Source: Bacteroidia bacterium
GTDB taxonomy: Bacteria > Bacteroidota > Bacteroidia > NS11-12g > UBA9320
Assembly (NCBI GenBank): GCA_013042025.1
Contig: JABDQY010000097.1
Coordinates: 1-16,769 of the forward strand
DNA: 16,769 bases
Reading direction: 5' to 3'
This document shows, one piece after another, positions 8,862-14,883 of this stretch; the first letter of the stretch is position 1; the number at the start of each line of letters is the position of its first letter. Position numbers and translations under genes: made by a program. The notes below the pieces were generated by a model. The model had not been told where the DNA came from and searched no databases. It worked only from the letters and a program-made list of their open reading frames with translations.

Positions 8862-9125
8862 TTATTGTGACCAATAAGCATCATTCTTAGCAGTCGATTG
8901 ACTCCAGTATGCAGAATCAGAATCTTCTCCGTCTGCAGACAAATAAAGACTATAAATATCTTTAATTGCAGATACGTCTTCTGACGATAAATCTGAAGAT
9001 GGTGGTTCTCCTAATTTTGCAATATCCAATGCTTCTTTTACTTTAACTGCTAATACTGCACCTGAATAATTTGATTTCATTTTACTTGGCAATACGTCGC
9101 CAATAGTGAGGGTTGATTTTTCCAT
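8862..9125 (-). CDS. 87-residue protein with two C-terminal AYWSQ repeats, candidate RiPP precursor
   Basis: The product has a leader-like first part (about residues 1-60, mildly amphipathic, with one Gly-Glu-Pro-Pro break near 39-42), then an acidic Ser/Asp-rich linker. The C-terminus carries two identical pentapeptides AYWSQ (72-76 and 83-87), the second ending the protein. The repeats use different codons for Ala, Tyr and Ser (AGT versus TCA), so the pentapeptide is conserved as protein rather than as a fresh DNA duplication. There is no Cys, double-Gly motif, signal peptide or membrane helix. The start ATG follows an A-rich leader without SD, as is common in Bacteroidota. It is the first gene of a cluster with the 334-residue protein and the cytochrome c. 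A leader plus short repeated aromatic core suggests a ribosomally made, modified peptide, but no known RiPP enzyme is adjacent. A structural or sorting role for AYWSQ is the alternative. Confidence 0.65.
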   Translation of the reverse strand: MEKSTLTIGDVLPSKMKSNYSGAVLAVKVKEALDIAKLGEPPSSDLSSEDVSAIKDIYSLYLSADGEDSDSAYWSQSTAKNDAYWSQ

Positions 9126-9370
9126 TTTGGGTTAATTTTTGATTAAGTTATATATGCAATTTCATGAATTATAATGAATATACAAGGCAATTTGAAATAT
9201 TTATTCTTACCTCCCACCAATAAAAAACAAAAAAGCCTTCCGAAAATTGGTAACCTTTTGAGATTCGTACCGAGCAAGGATTTTTTCTAGACTGCTTCTA
9301 TCCAATTATCCTGCTATTCATATTGGATTAAATATAAATTCGAATCAACAGTTGCACAAATACAATTGAA
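9126..9370. other. 245-bp intergenic region between caspase and AYWSQ genes
   Basis: It holds the degenerate terminator at 9224-9260 and the inverted repeat at 9300-9328. The roughly 95 bp before the AYWSQ gene is very AT-rich and must contain its promoter if the gene is transcribed separately. I find no TAnnTTTG box there and no further gene. Confidence 0.6.
9224..9260 (-). terminator. degenerate terminator behind the caspase unit; fragment of the tRNA-Lys terminator repeat
   Basis: On the minus strand, about 110 bp after the caspase stop, AAAAG and CTTTT arms enclose a partly mismatched stem and run into a long T-rich tail, which would work as an intrinsic terminator. Positions 9224-9247 are identical over 24 bp to 13622-13645 (terminator of tRNA-Lys); the other half of the hairpin has diverged. 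A separate ATCCAAT/ATTGGAT inverted repeat lies at 9300-9328. Confidence 0.5.
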
Positions 9371-10885
9371 TTACTTTAAAATAAAGATGAAGTCACCCCC
9401 CTCGTCACCAACGTTATGGATAGTGCCATATTGAGGTACATTGGGACTATTCATAAGTACCGCTATTCTCATACTGGAAAACAATTGTTCAGCAATTAAA
9501 TAATTCTCATCGTTTTCTTCTAAACGCGTTAACAAGTATTTCATAAATACGCTTTTATCAGGCACTTCCTTTAGGGTGCCGCTTGTCATTGCTTTTCTAC
9601 TCTTTAATCCATCCAATTTCTCAACAGCAATATTGTCTTTAAAAGCACTTCTAGTTCTAAAAATACCACCACTAAAACAAGCATCGGCAATCAATAAGGT
9701 ATGCTTTGTTTTTATAGATCGTACTTGATTTGTAATGTCAGTATTGGGAATCCAATTAATGGAGTTTTTTTCATTGGCGTCTCTTGGTAGCCAAAATCCA
9801 TTGTCTTGCTCTTCATCGTAATAACCGTGTCCGGCAAAAAATATAAGCAGGTTGTCCTTTTCCGTTAATGTTAATCTAAGAGTATGAAGTGCTGTAAGAA
9901 TATCTGCCCGTGTTGGATTTTTTAAAAACGTAACGTTAGATTCATCAAAACAATACTTAGTTGTTAATACTTCATTGAGTTTTAGTGCATCATTTACAGG
10001 TTCCGACAAATCAGGCATTTTAGGATCATCATATTCTTCTACTGCAATTATTAATGCATGATAGGTTGAATGCTTAGGTTTATAGTAAATATCTCGTACA
10101 GCATAAAATGCTCCTTTTGTGGTTACAACTTCAATATTAAGATTGTTTAGATCCAACTTTAAATTGATATCCAGAGTTAACATATATTGGCATTTTCCTA
10201 TTCCATCAAGTTCTGATAAATACACCGTTTTAATTACCCATCCATTCTGATAAAGATTAACTTGTTTTATTTCTTCCGAAGTACTTATACATGCCTGTAG
10301 TTGATACTTTTCATGACCAACTGATTGGTTTGCATCGGCAGGTAACACCCAAGCAATACTAGAATTACTAACCCCTGTAGGAAGGACTTTTTGTGAAGCT
10401 TTACGCTCTATTGTAAAAGTCTCTATAGCTGCATTTTGATGAACATCTGTTGCAATGATTTCTACAATATTATCACCATATGCCAGTGGCAATGATATCC
10501 AAAACTCATTATTCTCATTCACGTGGGCTTCTCTATTATTTACAACAACTTCATGTATTCCGGTTTCATCTTCTAACTTTCCACTAATAGTATATTGTTT
10601 GTCAAATTCTATAAACCTAGCTCCTCGTTTTTTTTCAGGAGATAGCAAGGTTATAACAGGTGGGCTCTTATCTACTATATCTGTATTAAACTTTTGCCTA
10701 ACCGAATCGTTCCCAATTTTTATAGTCTTAATATTAAAATTTAAATCCCCACTACTGGTGCCATTTAGGTCTTTTTTTTTGATTGAGATAGTTTGTGTTC
10801 CAGAACTACCTTCACTTACTTGACATAAAGCATTGGTCTGTCCAAGGCTAAAAAAAAGTATTGCTATTATCGAGACCTTGTTCAT
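9371..10885 (-). CDS. exported caspase-family (peptidase C14) protease with Ig-like domains
   Basis: This 504-residue protein starts with a signal peptide (hydrophobic run up to about residue 21). A Ser/Lys-rich region follows, then an Ig-like domain at about 74-160 with the pattern of adhesion or glucodextranase-B-type folds. A second beta-rich domain spans about 174-268. The caspase p20-like domain runs from about 274 to the end: it opens HALIIAVEEYDDP, has the catalytic His in AGHG (H353) and the catalytic Cys in DACFSGG (C403). Both catalytic residues are present, so it should be an active cysteine peptidase acting outside the cytoplasm. Cleavage preference (Asp or Arg/Lys) cannot be read with confidence. 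The ATG lies 2 nt after the stop of the beta-barrel gene, implying translational coupling. The next gene on the same strand is the AYWSQ small protein, beyond a probable terminator. Confidence 0.9.
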   Translation of the reverse strand: MNKVSIIAILFFSLGQTNALCQVSEGSSGTQTISIKKKDLNGTSSGDLNFNIKTIKIGNDSVRQKFNTDIVDKSPPVITLLSPEKKRGARFIEFDKQYTISGKLEDETGIHEVVVNNREAHVNENNEFWISLPLAYGDNIVEIIATDVHQNAAIETFTIERKASQKVLPTGVSNSSIAWVLPADANQSVGHEKYQLQACISTSEEIKQVNLYQNGWVIKTVYLSELDGIGKCQYMLTLDINLKLDLNNLNIEVVTTKGAFYAVRDIYYKPKHSTYHALIIAVEEYDDPKMPDLSEPVNDALKLNEVLTTKYCFDESNVTFLKNPTRADILTALHTLRLTLTEKDNLLIFFAGHGYYDEEQDNGFWLPRDANEKNSINWIPNTDITNQVRSIKTKHTLLIADACFSGGIFRTRSAFKDNIAVEKLDGLKSRKAMTSGTLKEVPDKSVFMKYLLTRLEENDENYLIAEQLFSSMRIAVLMNSPNVPQYGTIHNVGDEGGDFIFILK

Positions 10886-10887
10886 GT

Positions 10888-11694
10888 TTAGAATGAATAA
10901 CCTAGACCAAATACAATTGTAGTATACAAATCTTCTTCGCCAATATTGTGCGATAGACCAGTTGTTGCGATAAATCTTTTTTTCTTGGCCAATATCCCGT
11001 ATTCCACCTCAATACCATAATCGTCATTGCCTTCCCACTTATACTCGTCAACACTACTTTGAAATCCATTTGTTGAATCAGCTGGGTTTACTTTTGTATT
11101 GGTAAATTTATAGGAGCCCCATCTCCCCATTCCTGCTCCTGAATACGCATATAAGGTCAAGTTTTCAGTATGAGATATCCTTTTACTAATTCCAAAAGTT
11201 AATGAACTTAGATTAACTGCCACTTCAACTCCATTAACAGAATAATAGCCACCAGAACCAAATCTAAAGGCCGTGTAGCCCCCCCAACTATTGCCTAAAT
11301 AACCAAAACGCAGTCCAATTGGAGTATAGGATAAGGCTGAGTTGAGTGTAGTAAACCAAGGATTTATTATTGCTGGAGATAGTTTAATCCGAAATTCTGC
11401 TGTATTGAGTTCATCTACATCTTTTAATACATCCCATATAGCAACATATTCGCTCTTACCTCCTCTAACATTATTTCCCACATCACCACTTATTGTTGAA
11501 ATTTGAATTTCCTCTTCATTTACAAAACATTTGATTGTGATTTTAAATATTTGATTGGTCTTGGCACTATCTATCTCATAATGAACTTCAACTTTGTCAT
11601 CAACTACTGTAGTTCTAATATTTTTAACACTTTGAGCCTCACAAAATGAGGTAAAGGTTGTTATAAAAATGAACAGAATGACAAATTTTCTCAT
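10888..11694 (-). CDS. exported outer-membrane beta-barrel-like protein paired with the caspase
   Basis: I start this 268-residue protein at the ATG at 11694 because a textbook signal peptide begins there (MRK, hydrophobic core, likely cleavage after CEA at residue 20). The frame extends to a GTG at 11748, but that would put 18 unlikely residues before the signal. Residues 21-115 form a beta-rich domain with a GDVG motif and a WDVLKDVDEL stretch, a pattern I associate with Bacteroidota envelope proteins found beside caspases. From about 120 onward come alternating Gly/aromatic strands typical of an outer-membrane barrel, ending in Tyr-Ser-Phe, a C-terminal Phe as expected for barrel assembly. 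It is the first gene of a two-gene unit with the protease, so it may anchor, sense for or export the protease. The specific function is unknown. Confidence 0.78.
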   Translation of the reverse strand: MRKFVILFIFITTFTSFCEAQSVKNIRTTVVDDKVEVHYEIDSAKTNQIFKITIKCFVNEEEIQISTISGDVGNNVRGGKSEYVAIWDVLKDVDELNTAEFRIKLSPAIINPWFTTLNSALSYTPIGLRFGYLGNSWGGYTAFRFGSGGYYSVNGVEVAVNLSSLTFGISKRISHTENLTLYAYSGAGMGRWGSYKFTNTKVNPADSTNGFQSSVDEYKWEGNDDYGIEVEYGILAKKKRFIATTGLSHNIGEEDLYTTIVFGLGYSF

Positions 11695-11697
11695 AAC

Positions 11698-11705
11698 CAA
11701 AGTTA
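11698..11705 (-). promoter_or_regulatory. possible -7 box very close to the start of the barrel-caspase unit
   Basis: On the minus strand TAACTTTG (TAnnTTTG) ends 3 nt before the ATG at 11694, with a TTG about 22 nt further upstream. If used, the mRNA would be leaderless or nearly so. The match may be chance in AT-rich DNA. Confidence 0.3.
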
Positions 11706-11940
11706 CATCAAGAGTTTTAAAAATATTCAACCAATTTTTTGTAATCACTAATTAAGTGATATATGATTAAAGAAACTACAAGACTTATCCTACTGACTAT
11801 AAATCACTTACACCTACTCTTTTGACTAATTCTTACAATTTACATCTTTTTATCCCCTTGCAGATTAAAAATATAACTATTAAATACTCAACCAAGACTT
11901 AGCAATTGAAGCATAAACTCATTAATCTTTCTTTATTTAT

Positions 11941-11948
11941 TACTTTTG
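11941..11948 (+). promoter_or_regulatory. possible -7 box for the propeller lipoprotein gene
   Basis: TACTTTTG fits TAnnTTTG and lies 13 bp before the ATG at 11962, giving a short leader. No good -33 TTTG is found at 17-23 bp. The rest of the 267-bp divergent gap (11695-11961) shows no gene or repeat. Confidence 0.35.
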
Positions 11949-11961
11949 AGTAAAATCCGTT

Positions 11962-13152
11962 ATGCGATACTTAATACTATTTTTATTATTTGGACTTTTG
12001 TGTTGTAAACCGGAACGTTCTATACCCGAAATTGACAAAAGCGGTAATTACACCATTACGCAATTAGGTAAAAAGATTAAAACTCCGAATAGTTTTATAG
12101 CTCTCTCAGATAACGGTTCTATCGTCGCAATTGCAGATGAATTTGGCGATACAAAGGTGTTTTCCTATGATTCAACTTCCGTGACATGGAAACAGTTAGG
12201 TAATGACATCATAAATACTGAGGGTACATCAGTTTCAATTTCTAATGATGGGACTTTGCTAGCCGTAGGATTCCCTAATGAAGGAAATAGTGGAGTAGTG
12301 CGGGTATATCTTTATGGATCAGACACCACTTGGACTCAATTTGGGAATGATATAATTGGCAAAGTGGATGGTGAACAAAGTGGTTACTCTGTTTCTCTTT
12401 CAGGAGACGGTAGGTTTTTGGCTATTGGAGCCCCTGAAATTACAGGTGTGGCACGTGTATATAGTTTGGGTTCAAACTCAGAATGGTATCAAATTGGTGA
12501 TGACCTTGTTTCATATAGCTATGAACGTTTTGGGCATAGTGTTTCACTTTCAGACAATGGTGCAATTCTTGCCTCAAGTGCACCCTTTTCACCTCCTTTC
12601 CCTCCTCAGGGTTTGTTTGGTAGAGTTAAGGTATATGAAAATATTTTAGGAGTTTGGTCTCAACAAGGTGAGGATATAATTGGCGAAGTTGCTGGGGACT
12701 ATAGTGGGTATTCAATTGCTCTGTGTGGAGATGGTACGTTTTTGGCAATAGCAGCGGAGTACAATGATAATAGCAACAATGATGCAGGCCATGTAAGGGT
12801 TTATCATTACGACACTAGTACACATTGGACAAAGCTAGGCAGTGACATTGATGGCCTGAGGGAAAACGATAGGTTGGGAAGTTCAGTTTCATTCTCAAAC
12901 AATGGTGCGATTCTAGCTGTTGGGGCAAGAAATTATAGTCCTGATGGTTTAGGAATGGAGGGCCAAACTAAATTGTTCCATTTTAACTCAGGAGATTGGA
13001 CCCAGCTAGGTGCAGATATTAATGGTAAATTTTATGAATATAGTGGTACCTCTGTATCTATTTCAGGAGATGGAACCATTTTAGCCGTTGGAGCACCTGG
13101 CGATAACATCTCTAGTCAAAATAGCGTTAGTGTATATCAGATTAGCAAGTAG
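11962..13152 (+). CDS. lipoprotein with seven beta-propeller repeats
   Basis: This 396-residue protein begins with a short lipoprotein signal: hydrophobic LILFLLFGLL followed by a double Cys (C14, C15) and Lys-Pro. The rest is seven tandem units of about 47-58 residues with a consensus like W-x-Q-L-G-x-D-I, then G-x-S-V-S-L-S-x-D-G, then L-A-V-G-A-P and a closing V-R-V-Y. The first unit is the most degenerate. Seven units fit a closed seven-bladed propeller of the kind found in FG-GAP-like or cell-surface proteins, usually for binding rather than catalysis. No second domain and no type IX secretion C-terminal domain follow, so it is probably a stand-alone surface or periplasmic lipoprotein. 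It is divergent from the barrel-caspase unit and ends in its own hairpin plus terminator. Confidence 0.82.
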   Translation: MRYLILFLLFGLLCCKPERSIPEIDKSGNYTITQLGKKIKTPNSFIALSDNGSIVAIADEFGDTKVFSYDSTSVTWKQLGNDIINTEGTSVSISNDGTLLAVGFPNEGNSGVVRVYLYGSDTTWTQFGNDIIGKVDGEQSGYSVSLSGDGRFLAIGAPEITGVARVYSLGSNSEWYQIGDDLVSYSYERFGHSVSLSDNGAILASSAPFSPPFPPQGLFGRVKVYENILGVWSQQGEDIIGEVAGDYSGYSIALCGDGTFLAIAAEYNDNSNNDAGHVRVYHYDTSTHWTKLGSDIDGLRENDRLGSSVSFSNNGAILAVGARNYSPDGLGMEGQTKLFHFNSGDWTQLGADINGKFYEYSGTSVSISGDGTILAVGAPGDNISSQNSVSVYQISK

Positions 13153-13182
13153 ATTTAAGTAGCTTTTGTGCAATCGATAATG

Positions 13183-13209
13183 CTATCCAACTTTCAAATT
13201 CTTGGATAG
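13183..13209 (+). other. inverted repeat after the lipoprotein gene
   Basis: CTATCCAA (13183-13190) and TTGGATAG (13202-13209) form a perfect 8-bp stem with an 11-nt loop, 30 bp after the lipoprotein stop. There is no T run, so it is more likely a 3' RNA stem than a terminator by itself. A similar ATCCAA/TTGGAT pair follows the caspase gene. Confidence 0.5.
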
Positions 13210-13225
13210 TTAACATTTCTACAAA

Positions 13226-13260
13226 CACAAAAGCCTTCCGAAAATCGAAAGGCTTTTGTG
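13226..13260. terminator. bidirectional terminator, distal copy of the tRNA-Lys terminator
   Basis: CACAAAAGCCTT and AAGGCTTTTGTG form a perfect 12-bp stem around CCGAAAATCGA. It can end the lipoprotein transcript on the plus strand and the GIY-YIG transcript on the minus strand. It overlaps the 38-bp repeat. Confidence 0.75.
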
Positions 13261-13266
13261 ATCCCG
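13229..13266 (-). repeat. 38-bp direct repeat, distal copy (tRNA-Lys 3' end plus terminator)
   Basis: Positions 13229-13266 are identical to 13629-13666, exactly 400 bp away and in the same orientation. On the minus strand the copy starts with CGGGATCA, the 3' acceptor strand and discriminator of tRNA-Lys, and continues into the terminator stem. Beyond CGGGATC the sequence no longer matches the tRNA, so this is a partial tRNA duplication, not a second gene. Confidence 0.9.
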
Positions 13267-13278
13267 TTCTGAAAGATT

Positions 13279-13354
13279 CCAATTCTGCGAATTGGCACTT
13301 CTTTCGAGAATGCTCGAACAATTTGCTAAATCACAGATTTAGTATTGTTCGGCA
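13279..13354 (-). other. row of three hairpins at the 3' end of the GIY-YIG gene
   Basis: Three perfect inverted repeats stand side by side: CCAATTC/GAATTGG (13279-13295), TTCGAG/CTCGAA (13303-13318) and a compound stem CGAACAAT/ATTGTTCG enclosing CTAAATC/GATTTAG (13315-13351, extendable with one bulge to 13311-13354). The second and third share CGAA at 13315-13318, so they exclude each other. The third overlaps the nuclease stop codon at 13339-13341. This density of structure resembles the ends of REP-like or other small non-autonomous elements. Confidence 0.7.
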
Positions 13355-13608
13355 CTGGGACTCTGATTTTTTATACTCTCATATACTCGTTTTCTGCTCT
13401 TTAAATTCTTTAGCTTTCGCTCCACTTTGAATGCTTCTGATCGATTCTGATAGCTAACACTATAAAGTAACTTCCAAGGAATTTTTGACTTGGTGCTGCT
13501 TACGTATCCAGAATTATGACGCTGCAATCGTTTTTCTATATCTTCTGTAATACCTATATAAAGGCTCTCGTTCTTTTCAGATTTTAATATGTAAACAAAA
13601 CATCTCAT
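13339..13608 (-). CDS. small GIY-YIG nuclease domain protein
   Basis: This 89-residue protein is a complete single-domain GIY-YIG nuclease: the first motif is FVYIL (Y6), the second LYIG (Y17, G19), then R27 and H31 in the helix and E63 as the metal-binding Glu. The family cuts or nicks DNA in repair, restriction and mobile introns; small Bacteroidota members have no settled role. I start at the ATG at 13608, preceded by AAGGA. The frame stays open to 13752, but that upstream part is the translation of tRNA-Lys and its terminator, so it is not protein. The gene lies 21 bp after the terminator stem of tRNA-Lys and is bracketed by the 38-bp repeats. It has no promoter of its own that I can see, so it may rely on readthrough. 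Confidence 0.85.
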   Translation of the reverse strand: MRCFVYILKSEKNESLYIGITEDIEKRLQRHNSGYVSSTKSKIPWKLLYSVSYQNRSEAFKVERKLKNLKSRKRVYESIKNQSPSAEQY

Positions 13609-13622
13609 GGTCAAAATCCTTA

Positions 13623-13657
13623 AAACAAAAAAGCCTTCCGAAAATCGAAAGGCTTTT
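13623..13657 (-). terminator. intrinsic terminator of tRNA-Lys
   Basis: On the minus strand AAAAGCCTT pairs with AAGGCTTTT (9 bp), extended by a T-G and two C-G pairs to a 12-bp stem with a 5-nt loop. It starts 2 nt after the tRNA and is followed by TTGTTTT. Confidence 0.85.
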
Positions 13658-13666
13658 GTGATCCCG
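13629..13666 (-). repeat. 38-bp direct repeat, tRNA-proximal copy
   Basis: This copy contains the last eight bases of tRNA-Lys (13659-13666) and its terminator stem. It is identical to 13229-13266. The bracketed segment carries only the GIY-YIG gene and the hairpin row. Confidence 0.9.
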
Positions 13667-13731
13667 CCGGGACTCGAACCCAGGACCACTACATTAAAAG
13701 TGTAATGCTCTACCAACTGAGCTACGGAATC
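13659..13731 (-). tRNA. tRNA-Lys (UUU)
   Basis: The 73-nt gene folds into a full cloverleaf: acceptor GATTCCG/CGGGATC with one T-G pair, D stem GCTC/GAGC, anticodon arm TTACA-CTTTTAA-TGTAG with anticodon TTT, T arm CTGGG-TTCGAGT-CCCGG, and discriminator A. CCA is not encoded. It has a consensus promoter upstream and a strong terminator downstream, so it is a single-gene transcription unit. Confidence 0.96.
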
Positions 13732-13749
13732 ATATCGCGTAAGCGGCTG

Positions 13750-13780
13750 CAAATGTAAATTTTTATAGTCTTAACACAAA
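13750..13780 (-). promoter_or_regulatory. consensus Bacteroidota promoter of tRNA-Lys
   Basis: On the minus strand TTTG (13777-13780) and TACATTTG (13750-13757) are separated by exactly 19 nt, matching the Bacteroidota -33/-7 consensus. The expected start of transcription is near 13744, about 12 nt before the mature tRNA. Confidence 0.8.
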
Positions 13781-13785
13781 CTATT

Positions 13786-14883
13786 TTATAAAAGTTTTTT
13801 ATAGGTAAAATGAAGCTTTGTTTTTGTAGCATTTAAGCTTCTAAAAAGGGCATGCATCTTGGGGTTGTAATCTCCAATCCAAGATAGTTCTGTTGTTCTG
13901 AGATGTGGATCATTTAATACAACATCATACATGCTCACCAACATGCTACTATATGCTCCTTTGTTCTGATATTCAGGCACTACACCAAATACTATTCCTC
14001 TAATCCTCGTAATTTTAACACGCCATCGGTACCACAAAAACTTGAGTTTTCCAAGCCAATTGAGGTTGCCATTTACATGTCTAAATATTTGATTGACATC
14101 GATTATACTAATGTAAAATGCTACAGGTTTATCTTCATCAAAAACAAACCACATTATATCTTCCCGCAATATCGGTTTCATCTCCTTAAACAGCTTAGTA
14201 ACCCGTTCAACAGTTAATGGAATAAAGAACTCATGTTGTTGCCACGCTTTATTGTAAATTTCAACAAAGGCTCTAACATATTTATCCATTTCATTGAACT
14301 TAAAATGACGTGCTTGCAGATTTGAGTCCTTTGCAGCACGATTTCGGTATCGCTCGAAAATTTTTGGATTAATTGTGCTAGGATTTACTTCACTTGTAGT
14401 TTGTTCAAACTCTTTAACAAAGCCAAAATTCTCAAAAATATCTTTATAATATGGAAAATTATAGGGCTCTTGATACGATGGATTTTCAAAACCTTCTACT
14501 AATAAACCCCAGTATTTATCACGTTCTCCAAAGTTTACTGGAGCTTCAACGCTGGTTTGTCCATTATCCTTTAACCATTTGCATGCCTTTATAAACAAGG
14601 CATTTGCTACGAATTGATTATTAATGCAATCAAAGAAGCCAATACCACTTTGTTTCTCATTATAGAATGCCGCAATCTTACCTACAATCTTCTCATCTTC
14701 TATTGCAAGCCAACGTTTTGCTTTACCATTAGTGAAACTTGCATTTTTATCAGGACTAAATATCGCCTCTATGTCCTGGTCTATATGGGAAATAAATTCC
14801 TTATCCTCCTTATAAAGTTCTCTCGTAAATTGGTGAAATTGCTTTCTCTTCTTTCTTGAATCTACAACAACAATTTCTAGCAT
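13786..14883 (-). CDS. GNAT-like acetyltransferase family protein (YghO-like)
   Basis: This 365-residue protein resembles the long GNAT-type proteins often annotated as N-acetyltransferases of unknown substrate. An N-terminal alpha/beta region (about 1-160) ends in a GFV step typical of acyltransferase folds. The C-terminal half (about 165-365) holds the acetyl-CoA loop VFGVVPEYQNKGAYSSML (298-315), close to the Q/R-x-x-G-x-A/G signature, followed by a final helix and strand with YNPKMHALFRSL. No signal peptide or membrane segment is seen. The ATG at 14883 overlaps the end of the nucleoside phosphorylase gene by 7 bp, so they form an operon and are probably translationally coupled. The substrate is unknown, and the pairing with a nucleoside enzyme does not settle it. 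Confidence 0.72.
   Translation of the reverse strand: MLEIVVVDSRKKRKQFHQFTRELYKEDKEFISHIDQDIEAIFSPDKNASFTNGKAKRWLAIEDEKIVGKIAAFYNEKQSGIGFFDCINNQFVANALFIKACKWLKDNGQTSVEAPVNFGERDKYWGLLVEGFENPSYQEPYNFPYYKDIFENFGFVKEFEQTTSEVNPSTINPKIFERYRNRAAKDSNLQARHFKFNEMDKYVRAFVEIYNKAWQQHEFFIPLTVERVTKLFKEMKPILREDIMWFVFDEDKPVAFYISIIDVNQIFRHVNGNLNWLGKLKFLWYRWRVKITRIRGIVFGVVPEYQNKGAYSSMLVSMYDVVLNDPHLRTTELSWIGDYNPKMHALFRSLNATKTKLHFTYKKLL

Noticed and set aside
9255..9290. Possible tRNA remnant beside the repeat fragment at 9224-9247
   Set aside because: A GTACGAATC-like string recalls a T-loop on the minus strand, but the flanking bases do not pair.
10455..10823. Open frame of 122 codons on the plus strand inside the caspase gene
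   Set aside because: It lies opposite the Ig-like coding region, has low-complexity Ser/Leu composition and no recognisable domain.
11695..11748. GTG start at 11748 for the barrel protein
   Set aside because: It would place 18 residues ahead of a perfect signal peptide that begins at the ATG at 11694.
13267..13340. Second, decayed tRNA-Lys next to the distal 38-bp repeat
   Set aside because: Beyond the acceptor 3' strand no T arm, anticodon arm or D arm can be aligned; only the tRNA end is duplicated.
13609..13752. N-terminal extension of the GIY-YIG gene to 13752
   Set aside because: The extra 48 residues are the translation of tRNA-Lys and its terminator (the SVAQLVEH-type tRNA artefact). 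The domain starts at the ATG at 13608.
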